Source: a bacterium (lineage in GTDB: Bacteria; Patescibacteriota; Gracilibacteria; Absconditabacterales; Absconditicoccaceae). From it: a stretch of DNA of 6,235 nt. Below, one piece after another: positions 1 to 5,504 of the stretch. Under the pieces are notes generated by a model. The model did not search any database and was not told where the DNA came from. It was given only the letters and a program-made list of their open reading frames with translations. The stretch spans positions 24,486-30,720 of the forward strand of contig JAHDCT010000004.1 of NCBI GenBank assembly GCA_020629735.1, written 5' to 3'. The stretch's first letter is position 1; every line of letters starts with the position of its first letter. A program made the translations under genes and the position numbers.

Positions 1-1
1 A

Positions 2-301
2 TTCGTAATGAACCTCGGAGACATAGAAACTGCCGTAAGATTACAAAAAGATCTTGTCATAATGATCTTAAATGACGACGCATATGGAATGATTAAGTGG
101 AAGCAAAAAAATATGGGATTTGAGGATTTTTGATTAGATCTTAAAAACCCTAATTTCCCTCTCTTAGCACAAGCATTCGGTGCACAATGACACAAGCTGG
201 ACGACCCAGATTCATTTAAAGAAGAGATAACAAAAATTATAAACAGTCCATGAGTACATATAGTAGAAGTACCATTCCAATACCCAGAAAAAATTCAGTA
301 A
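2..301 (+). CDS. Acetolactate-synthase-like ThDP-dependent enzyme, C-terminal fragment (5' end outside window)
   Basis: The last 99 residues of a thiamine-diphosphate-dependent enzyme of the acetolactate synthase / 2-oxo-acid decarboxylase superfamily. The visible part is the C-terminal ThDP-binding domain. It shows an ETAVRL helix (residues 9-14 of the fragment), then LNDDAYGMIKWKQ (about 23-35), where the Asn ends the GDG...N metal/ThDP motif whose GDG lies upstream of the window. It then has the NPNF...LAQAFGA segment (about 53-65) and a terminal PGVHIVEVP strand. Three in-frame TGAs fall where the family has glycine (after EDF, after GAQ and in SPGVH); the others use GGA/GGT. It ends in TAA. 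The next gene starts 27 bases later on the same strand. The family converts pyruvate to acetolactate, but related enzymes decarboxylate 2-oxoglutarate, and the fragment cannot decide. The family call is secure; the substrate is not. Confidence 0.85.
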
Positions 302-328
302 GTTATTTATTTTTCTTCACACCATATC

Positions 329-1012
329 ATGAAAAAATTTATCATCTGATTGAGTATACTTATACTTAGTGTAGGTACAGCATTTTGACAATTTATGCCA
401 AGCCAAGAACTTGAAGAAAAAGTAGAAAAAGTATGAACTGCTCTAATTGAAATAATCGAAAAAAAGTATGCATCAAACTACGACTTACTTATTTCAGCAA
501 TAGAATGATTTAAAGAAAAAGTACGTGGTAACGAAGAAAAAACATGGATCATTTCAGCACTCATTTCACAAATAGAACAAAGAAAAGAAGTAACACAAGC
601 AATCAACAATGCACAAATGTGAATACGACAAGGATGTGCAAGTACATGAGAAGTGATTAACTGCATTCCAGAAGTAGGGTTAACTCTAGTTTCTGCAGGA
701 AAAACTATTAGATGAGTAAGCTATTCATGACAGGAGGAATGAATCGTGTGAAAAGATGGAATGAGAATCTATGCTACATTTTATAACTTACCGGATCCTG
801 AACCAGATAATTTCTATGAATGACGGATCGTAAGACCATCACCATTAGATGTCATATCTACCTGAGTAGTATACAAAGAATGAGATGTACGAGTTAATGA
901 CCGAACCAGTGACTTTAATTTAGATAACCATACAAAGTACGTCCTTACCTTAGAACCAAACGATGATGACCCTGCACCAGCTGATCATATCTTTGATGGA
1001 GAAATAAAATAA
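329..1012 (+). CDS. Exported protein of unknown function with C-terminal beta-rich domain
   Basis: Reads as 227 residues with UGA as Gly; 13 of 20 glycines use TGA. The N terminus is a clear signal peptide: MKK, a hydrophobic core (about residues 4-17) and a likely cleavage after Ala-Phe-Gly at residue 20. Residues about 23-105 are charged and helix-prone. A short segment with two Cys (RQGCAST...NCIPEVG, about 108-122) follows. From about residue 135 the pattern is beta-rich: an IYATFYNLPDP strand, a YEGRIV strand, STGVVYKEG, and near the end a YVLTLEPNDDDPAPADHIF stretch. That last pattern resembles the C-terminal domain of RskA-type anti-sigma factors and related secreted proteins, a weak similarity seen by eye only. 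No catalytic motif was found. The start is chosen by the signal peptide. There is no Shine-Dalgarno; a TTATTTAT element lies 18 bases upstream. Probably envelope or periplasmic; function unknown. Confidence 0.85.
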
Positions 1013-1054
1013 TTGACTTTTGTGGATAAAAAAGTATAAGAAGTTATCTATAAT
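1013..1054 (+). promoter_or_regulatory. Candidate promoter for the small gene at 1065
   Basis: TTGACT (1013-1018) directly abuts the preceding TAA and resembles a -35 box. TATAAG (1035-1040) follows after 16 bases. A perfect TATAAT (1049-1054) lies 10 bases before the ATG at 1065. If TATAAT is the -10 box, the transcript would start at or within a few bases of the start codon (leaderless); if TATAAG is used, the leader is about 18 bases. Motif match only. Confidence 0.45.
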
Positions 1055-1064
1055 TATATAAATC

Positions 1065-1307
1065 ATGGGACTTAATGACTTAAATACATGAGAAAAGATT
1101 TGATATGGAACTGCTATACTCTCAGCTTGAGTAACACTCTTATGAGATACAGTTTCTTCATGACTTCTCACTACCTTAGGGTTAAATTGAATAAAATATG
1201 GAGCACTCGTGTGACTCTGATCATCAATCCGAAGACGAGGATCAAATCGAGTAAGTAAAACATTATGATCTTCAAAATCAGTAGCTTCAACTCTTTCTGC
1301 AAGATAA
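1065..1307 (+). CDS. Small Gly/Ser-rich protein, 80 residues, unknown function
   Basis: An 80-residue protein seen only when UGA is glycine: 9 of its 14 glycines are TGA, the first at codon 9. Residues about 13-50 alternate Gly with Leu/Ala/Val/Ile (GYGTAILSAG, LLTTLG, YGALVGLG) and could form one or two short membrane or amphipathic helices. An arginine cluster (SSIRRRGS, about 51-58) and a Ser/Lys-rich tail follow. There is no signal peptide and no family I recognise. It has a good promoter-like sequence upstream and a strong terminator 14 bases downstream, so it is probably its own transcription unit. That context and the uninterrupted reading are the main support. A small membrane-associated or peptide-like product is possible; no function is assigned. 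Confidence 0.6.
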
Positions 1308-1321
1308 AAAAGTTGTCATAT

Positions 1322-1363
1322 AAAAAATCTTAGTATGAGGATATTCATACTAAGATTTTTTTT
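1322..1363 (+). terminator. Rho-independent terminator, probably bidirectional
   Basis: A 17-base-pair perfect inverted repeat (1322-1338 with 1345-1361) with a 6-base loop GGATAT. The core is TCTTAGTATGA / TCATACTAAGA. It is flanked by an A run on the left and a T run (1356-1363) on the right, so it can act on both strands. It closes the unit ending at 1307. Confidence 0.9.
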
Positions 1364-1469
1364 CCCAAAAATAAAAATCACTATTCTCATAGACCTTCAG
1401 TTGCAGTTACTCATTATATAGGTAGATCTACAACAGATAGCTTGGTCTTTATTTTTCTGTTCACATATC
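1364..1469. other. Intergenic leader region of the MazG-like pair
   Basis: 106 bases between the terminator and the first MazG-like gene. No tRNA-like fold or coding frame is convincing. It contains a perfect 10-base palindrome GTAGATCTAC (1422-1431), an AGACC/GGTCT inverted pair (1391-1395, 1444-1448), and a T-rich TTTATTTTT element (1448-1456) 13 bases before the ATG. No clear -35/-10 pair with normal spacing was found. The promoter for the downstream unit should lie here. Confidence 0.4.
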
Positions 1470-1856
1470 ATGCACCACATGTCGCATATCTTTCATCTAG
1501 TTGAACAAAAATACGAATATTCACTAAGAAAAGACACAACACGAGCCACCCATGTACCCTATTTTAAAGCAATCCAACACTTCATTTCCCAGCTTGAAGA
1601 ACATATTAGAGCAAACAACACAGAAGCTCTAGAAACAGAACTAAGTGACATCTTACGAGACTACTGCAACTTATTACACACACTAGAAAAAGAATGATAC
1701 ATCAATCAGAAAAAAAATATTTTTGATAAATGTTTAGAAAAATATGAAGAGAGAGTAAGCGGACATAGAGATGAAAGTATAGATCGAACAGAAACTAAAA
1801 CACTACAAAGCTCAAGACTCTTTCATAAACAAGTATTATCAGACAATACACAATAA
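1470..1856 (+). CDS. MazG-like nucleotide pyrophosphohydrolase, paralogue 1 (altered metal site)
   Basis: A 128-residue all-alpha protein of the MazG-like NTP pyrophosphohydrolase type. This family hydrolyses (d)NTPs to NMP plus pyrophosphate using Mg2+ bound by an ExxE...ExxD motif. The second half is intact: Glu57 and Asp60 in TELSDILRDY. In the first half Glu44 is kept, but the first acidic ligand is Gln41 (SQLEEH); the paralogue downstream has Glu42 there. The two align without gaps from about residue 10 to 80. Residue 76 is Gly by TGA in EKEGYI. The C-terminal part carries FDKCLEKYEERVSG, like the KYxxR element common after the MazG core. The start at MHHM is the first ATG; Met4 is also possible. 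No Shine-Dalgarno. It leads an apparent unit with the next two genes. The Gln may reduce or alter catalysis; this is inference. Confidence 0.75.
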
Positions 1857-1891
1857 CAGAAAGCCAAAAATGTATTATTTATTAAGCACCA

Positions 1892-2275
1892 ATGAGCATA
1901 GATATTCAAGAAATCATACAGTTGTCAGAAGTTAAATACCAACACGAAATAGAATTACAAAACGAGTATAGTTCACGAAAGCCATATCTTGAAGAAATAA
2001 AGAAGGAAATAAATGAGGTAACAGAGGAAATTAAGAAACATAACCACATTTATTTAGAAGATGAGCTAGCCGACGTACTACGAGACTACATAAACTTACT
2101 TGTAGGACTTAAAAACGAATGATACATTTCAAAAGTTAATTCGGTAATTGAAACATGCAAAGAAAAATACGGAAAAAGAATTTCAGATAAACTAGAAGGA
2201 ATTGTGCGAGAAGAGACAAAAAAACAGCAAAAAAAAGACCTAAAAGAAAGACACAGCAAATATTACAATATATAA
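1892..2275 (+). CDS. MazG-like nucleotide pyrophosphohydrolase, paralogue 2
   Basis: A 127-residue all-alpha protein, gaplessly alignable with the preceding gene, from which it is separated by 35 bases. It keeps the complete MazG-type acidic set: Glu42 and Glu45 (NEVTEE) and Glu58 and Asp61 (DELADVLRDY). It is therefore the better candidate for an active (d)NTP pyrophosphohydrolase that cleans or balances nucleotide pools. The single TGA encodes Gly77 in NEGYIS, the same place as in the paralogue, which supports both the recoding and the duplication. KEKYGKRIS follows, then a strongly basic Lys/Glu/Gln-rich tail (about 100-127). A TTATTTATT element ends 8 bases before the ATG; there is no Shine-Dalgarno. 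MazG-like proteins act as oligomers, so a hetero-oligomer with the upstream paralogue is conceivable. Confidence 0.8.
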
Positions 2276-2297
2276 GACATTTATTTTCTTAGTACAA

Positions 2298-2642
2298 ATG
2301 ACCATAACTCCCATTCTCATAGCACAAATTGTTATCACACTTATCTTTCTTATGGCAGTACCACCTAAATTATTAGGAAAAGATGAACCTAAAAAAATGT
2401 TTGAAAAACTATGAATGGAACCAGAAGGAAGAATCCTCAGTTGAGTTGCAGAACTCTTAGCAGTGATATTTCTATGGATACCAGGATATCTGACATACGG
2501 TGCCTTACTCGCTTGAGGAGTGATGATTGGAGCAATTTGATCACACATAACGAAGCTTGGTATCAATAAAATGTTCTATATGGCCATTATTGTTCTTCTC
2601 GCTAGCGCTTACATCCGACTTTCAACGACAGGCTTAATATAA
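2298..2642 (+). CDS. DoxX-like four-helix integral membrane protein
   Basis: A 114-residue membrane protein with four predicted helices at about 4-21, 46-62, 65-84 and 92-108. The order of elements fits the DoxX-like family: a first helix, then a charged loop LGKDEPKKMFEKLG, then a GRILSGVAELLAVIFLWIPGY helix pair, and a final FYMAIIVLLAS helix. Glycines 39, 49, 73 and 81 are TGA; Trp60 is TGG. Family members are small inner-membrane proteins, some linked to redox or thiosulfate:quinone reactions, but most have no defined role. It begins 22 bases after the second MazG-like gene, so the three are probably co-transcribed. No hairpin with a strong T-run follows; the downstream hairpin at 2658-2676 is weak. 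Confidence 0.75.
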
Positions 2643-2708
2643 AATTAGTCAAAAAATTTACTTCATTATAAAGTAATTTACTTTTCATACATAGATCATT
2701 ATCTATAT

Positions 2709-2722
2709 TGAAAAATTTTTCA
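2709..2722. promoter_or_regulatory. Perfect 14-base palindrome, possible operator
   Basis: TGAAAAATTTTTCA is its own reverse complement. A second TTTTCAA (2725-2731) also pairs with TTGAAAA (2708-2714). It lies about 160 bases before the aldehyde dehydrogenase start. It could be a dimeric repressor site, but A/T palindromes arise readily in sequence this AT-rich. Confidence 0.25.
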
Positions 2723-2749
2723 TATTTTCAAAAAAACAAAAAACATGTG

Positions 2750-2761
2750 CGCATAGATGCG
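2750..2761. promoter_or_regulatory. Inverted repeat CGCAT-AG-ATGCG, possible operator
   Basis: Two 5-base half sites separated by 2 bases; the spacing is too short for a hairpin loop and fits a DNA-binding dimer better. The half sites are G/C-containing in an otherwise almost pure A/T stretch, which makes chance less likely than for the neighbouring A/T palindrome. About 120 bases upstream of the aldehyde dehydrogenase. Confidence 0.3.
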
Positions 2762-2822
2762 AAAAAAGTCTCTAAAAAAATGAGAGCAAAATTAAACGAA
2801 CATCTATAAACACTAAGTGAAC

Positions 2823-2850
2823 TTTACTTTAATATACTATCAAATACAAT
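2823..2850 (+). promoter_or_regulatory. Candidate promoter of the aldehyde dehydrogenase-cupin operon
   Basis: TTTACT (2823-2828) and TACAAT (2845-2850) with a 16-base spacer, 30 bases before the ATG at 2881. An alternative -10-like TATACT lies at 2833-2838, and a TTATTTAAT element at 2858-2866. Motif match only. Confidence 0.3.
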
Positions 2851-2880
2851 AAACGCGTTATTTAATTTTATACATCACAC

Positions 2881-4254
2881 ATGGCAACAATAACTTCAGT
2901 TAACCCATATACATGAGAAACTAACGGTACATTTGAAAGACATACCAACGAGCAACTAGAAGAAATCATCAATAAAGCTCATACTGCATATCTCTCATGG
3001 AAAAAAACCACCTTTGAAGAAAGAAAACAACTCTTTCTAAAACTAGCAGACATCATCGATGAAAAAAATGAAGAACTAGCAGAACTCGAGGTAAAGGAAA
3101 TGTGAAGATTGTACTCTGCAGCAACAAAATGACTAAGAGGGACAGCAAACCTTATAAGACGGTTCGCAAATAATGCAGAAAAAGTACTCTGAGACCAACC
3201 ATTTAATCATGACTGACTAGTAGGAAAGTACAAGTATGATCCACTAGGAGTAATTTACGGAGTTGGGCCATGGAACTTTCCGTTTAATCAAGTATTAAGA
3301 GCTGCGGTACCAAATATTCTAGCAGGAAACACAACTGTATACAAGCATGCTTCAAATGTTCCATTCTGCGGACAAGCTATTGAAGATCTTTTTCACGAAG
3401 CCGGATTTCCAAAAGGAATTTATACAAATCTTTTTAGTTCATGATCACAATCAGAATATATTCTTGCTCATACATATGTAAGAGGAACAAATCTAACATG
3501 ATCAGAATGGGCAGGATCAGCAGTAGGGGCACTTGCAGGGAAATATTTAAAACCTTCAGTTCTTGAACTGGGTGGAAATGATGCATTCGTTCTCCTAGAT
3601 CATAAAGACACAGTATCAATGGTAGCGCAAGCGGTAGCCTGTCGTGTCAACAACGGTGGACAAAGATGTAATTCATCGAAAAGATTCATTATTCTTGAAG
3701 AACATTATGATGAATTTGTGAAACAAATGGGAGAATACATGTCACAGCTTACATTATGAGATCCAATGGATCTAACTACTGATATACCGCCAATGTCATC
3801 AAAAAAACTCATAGATGAAATTCATGGACAAGTAACAAAAACTGTCAAAGAGTGAGCAACACTTATTACATGAGGAGAAATACTCGGAGAAAGACAACAA
3901 TTTTACGCTCCAACTCTCCTTGCAGATGTAACACCTGACATGACCAGTTATAAAGAAGAAGTCTTTTGACCAGTAGCGTCAGTAATTAAATCAAAAAGTG
4001 TAGAAGAATCAATTAGGTTGGCAAATGACAGTGATTTCTGACTATCAGCAGTAGTCTTTTGAGATAACATAGAAGAATGTAAAAAAGTTGCTCAACAGCT
4101 CGAATGAGGAATGATTTTTGTTAATAATCCAGCATGATCAAAAGCAAGTCTTCCTTTTGGATGAGTTAAAAAGTCATGATATGGAAAAGAAAACGGACCA
4201 GAATGACTAAGAGCTTTCACAAATAAGAAAACAATCGTTTACGAAGTTAACTAA
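2881..4254 (+). CDS. NAD(P)-dependent aldehyde dehydrogenase, succinate-semialdehyde dehydrogenase (Sad-like) type
   Basis: A complete 457-residue aldehyde dehydrogenase, the usual length for compact SSADH-type members. It oxidises an aldehyde to the acid with NAD(P)+. All landmarks are present: GPWNFP with oxyanion Asn132, VYKHASN with the cofactor-binding Lys155, the LTGS loop at 205-208, general base Glu229 in LELGGND, catalytic Cys263 in GGQRC, EEVFGPV at 359-365, and FGGVKKSGYG near the C terminus. The overall pattern (EMG helix, RAAVPNILAGN, LGDPMD, HGQV) closely resembles E. coli Sad/YneI, so succinate semialdehyde is the likely substrate, though aldehyde choice cannot be proved from motifs. 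Eighteen glycines are TGA, including 207, 293, 363 and 387, which are near-invariant in the family. It ends in TAA 8 bases before the cupin gene. No Shine-Dalgarno. Cytosolic. Confidence 0.92.
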
Positions 4255-4262
4255 AAAATGCC

Positions 4263-4613
4263 ATGTCATATAAACACAATGCATCAGAAGCGGGAGAACT
4301 GCATGACATAGTCATGTCATGACAAAGGATTTACATTATTGACACAAAGAAAGGCAACTATAGAGGGTGAAAATCATATTCTGAAGAAAAGTTCTTTGTT
4401 GTTCTAACAGGGGAAGTTGAACTACATACAACAACATGATGAAACGAAAAAAAAGACATATGTACTCCTGGAGAAATACACCACATCCCAGCAAATACTC
4501 CAAACCTCTTCTACTTTCCCAAAGACAGTCAAATCGTTGAGTGGTTTAATAAAGAAGCAACAGCAGAAAAATATAAGCCATATTATGACGTTAAAAACAA
4601 ATCAATAGCATAA
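4263..4613 (+). CDS. Small single-domain cupin protein, metal ligands of motif 1 absent
   Basis: A 116-residue cupin beta-barrel protein. Motif 1 is recognisable as YRGGKSYSEEKFFVVLTGEVEL (split by TGA-Gly36), but where typical cupins have the HxH...E metal ligands there are Lys37, Tyr39 and Lys43. Motif 2 is TPGEIHHIPANTPN (68-81) and keeps His73/His74. The sequence recalls the FdtA/WxcM-like and general cupin_2 families (sugar isomerase or binding roles), but loss of the motif 1 ligands argues against a metalloenzyme. Codons 59-60 are a tandem TGA TGA read as Gly-Gly (4437-4442) in a turn. The ATG at 4263 is the only in-frame start giving the whole barrel; another ATG at 4258 is out of frame. 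It follows the aldehyde dehydrogenase by 8 bases, so they are co-transcribed. Function unknown. Confidence 0.8.
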
Positions 4614-4625
4614 CAAAAAAACTTG

Positions 4626-4919
4626 CTACATAAGAAGACTATGTGTCCTAGACCATAGTTTTTTTATTCACATTTTTAATTTTTCAAGTTTCTTATCCAG
4701 TAAAAGTAGCTTATCCAAAAGAACTTCTTTACTGTTTTTACGTAAACTTAAAAGTTTAATTGGCGCTAAACCAAACTTATATACTCACCAGGACGTTGCG
4801 TACATCGCTCATCAGACAACCCCCACTTTAGCAGCTGCATTTGTATGTCATAAATACATAAGAACTGCAACGCACAAAAGAGAAACAAAATAAAAGCAAA
4901 AGCTTAAATTGAAAGTACT
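4626..4919 (-). pseudogene. Membrane-helix protein fragment, frame shifted relative to upstream pieces
   Basis: An open minus-strand frame without TAA/TAG from 4919 down to a TAG at 4626-4628. It reads a membrane helix (LSFCFYFVSLLCVAVLMYL), then LGHTNAAAKVG, VVGGAMYATSWGVYKFG, a LAPIKLLSLRKNSKE segment and an amphipathic leucine/lysine helix (VLLDKLLLLDKKLEKLK). Four TGAs (in LGH, the GG pair and SWG) fall in glycine-like contexts, and the hydrophobic and charged periodicity is protein-like, so I take it as genuinely coding. It has no start codon before the helix: the only ATG lies inside it, and a TAG precedes the frame at 4920-4922. The natural continuation upstream is the fragment in the next frame. 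The end runs into the terminator hairpin. It is most likely the 3' part of a frameshifted gene or an assembly indel. Family unrecognised. Confidence 0.45.
4635..4665 (+). terminator. Rho-independent terminator after the cupin gene
   Basis: The stem ACTATG-GTC pairs with GAC-CATAGT (4638-4647 with 4651-4659; one bulged T and a 3-base loop), extended outward by A-T/G-T pairs, then a T run (4660-4665). It lies 21 bases past the TAA at 4611-4613. In the other direction it is preceded by an A run and could also serve the convergent minus-strand locus. Confidence 0.8.
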
Positions 4920-5029
4920 CTACAAAAAATTAGCAGATAATCCGTTAACTTTTTTTCCAATTCTTTGTGGCTAACTTTTGCTTTCGTTCGAAGATTCAAT
5001 GATTTAATTATTTTTCTTAAGTCTGCATT
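4904..5029 (-). pseudogene. Helical, basic coding fragment in a third frame
   Basis: An open frame between a TAA (5030-5032) and a TAA (4904-4906) reading NADLRKIIKSLNLRTKAK, then VSHKELEKKLTDYLLIF. The spacing of Leu/Ile with Lys/Glu looks like a real amphipathic helix. There is no ATG in this frame. An ATG at 5028-5026 in the neighbouring frame (Met-Gln-Thr, then stop) would lead straight into it with a one-base shift. A second shift near 4915 would join it to the membrane-helix fragment. Read together they would give a protein of roughly 130 residues. Short, so the evidence is compositional only. Confidence 0.35.
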
Positions 5030-5052
5030 TTAACCTCTCAACCCACATTAAG

Positions 5053-5493
5053 CTAACGAAACAATATCTTCGAATATCACAAATTTGTAATTCAACACGT
5101 TAGAACAAGTTTAGAATATTTTTTATTTCGTTTTTCAAAGATCTCATTTTCAATTTCAGAAAATGATTCATCTCACGTAAAGAATTTCTTTCAAACCAAA
5201 TCTCTTCCATAAAATCAACTCGGTATAGTAGAAAAAAAAGCCATAGGAGTTAACTCTAAAGATTCTAGCACAATTCTAATCCATGGATTCTCACGTAAAA
5301 CTTGATCTATTTCTTCTTGAGAAAAAGGACGATTCAATAAATTAGCTTGAACAAGCTTTCAAGCTTCTTTAACTGATGCCCAATCTTGAGGCACTCGAGC
5401 TTTTCACTCAACTGATTCTTTTTCTGGTGCTTGATCTTCCATAAAAAAAGTATAAGCACAAATAAAAGCTATGCAAATTATTACTTTAATCAC
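5053..5493 (-). CDS. Exported or membrane-anchored small protein of unknown function, possibly truncated
   Basis: A minus-strand frame of 146 residues with UGA as Gly, from GTG (5493-5491) to TAG (5055-5053). An in-frame TAA lies 9 bases before the GTG, so no earlier start exists; ATG at 5442-5440 (codon 18) is the alternative. Residues 1-17 are hydrophobic (IKVIICIAFICAYTFF) and look like a signal or anchor. They are followed by an acidic Pro/Glu stretch and a helical part with VPQDWASVKEAGKLVQANLL and RPFSQEEIDQVLRENPW. TGA encodes seven glycines. After an 8-base A run on the plus strand (5231-5238) the reading is uncertain: this frame gives FYGRDLVGKKFFTGD..., while the frame one base away gives a helical stretch (MEEIWFERNSLREMNHFLKL) up to a TAA at 5102-5100. 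The first about 85 residues are well supported; the rest is ambiguous. No family recognised. Confidence 0.55.
5344..5365. repeat. Perfect 8-base-pair inverted repeat inside the minus-strand gene
   Basis: AGCTTGAA (5344-5351) pairs with TTCAAGCT (5358-5365) around a 6-base loop CAAGCT, which itself repeats part of the stem. It lies in coding sequence (the EAGKLVQ part of the minus-strand protein) and has no adjoining T run, so it is not a terminator. Confidence 0.4.
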
Positions 5494-5504
5494 GCTGCTC
5501 TCTT

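Larger units (their letters stand above)
2643..2880. other. Intergenic region upstream of the aldehyde dehydrogenase, with palindromes
   Basis: 238 bases, very AT-rich, no convincing gene on either strand. It holds an A/T hairpin TTACTT/AAGTAA (2658-2663 with 2671-2676) that could weakly end the upstream unit, a 14-base perfect palindrome centred at 2715/2716, a second inverted repeat CGCAT-AG-ATGCG at 2750-2761, and promoter-like boxes nearer the gene. Confidence 0.6.

Noticed and set aside
478..1171. Minus-strand open frames opposite the exported protein and the small gene
   Set aside because: They lie antisense to better supported plus-strand genes, show no domain or start context, and arise because tca/tta patterns differ in the shadow frame.
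1364..1469. Possible tRNA or riboswitch in the leader before the MazG-like genes
   Set aside because: No cloverleaf, no T-loop GTTCRA sequence, and the inverted pairs cross each other rather than nest; nothing matches a riboswitch class I know.
2240..2566. Minus-strand 108-residue open frame opposite the DoxX-like gene
   Set aside because: Antisense to a four-helix membrane protein with clear helices and UGA glycines; the minus reading has no recognisable features.
2881..4254. The dehydrogenase region as a pseudogene riddled with stop codons
   Set aside because: All 18 interruptions are TGA, none is TAA/TAG, and reading them as Gly restores every family motif without frameshift.
4417..4608. 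Plus-strand 63-residue open frame inside the cupin gene
   Set aside because: Out of frame with the cupin barrel, which is continuous from 4263 to 4613 when UGA is Gly; the alternative reading is low-complexity Thr/Lys/Gln.
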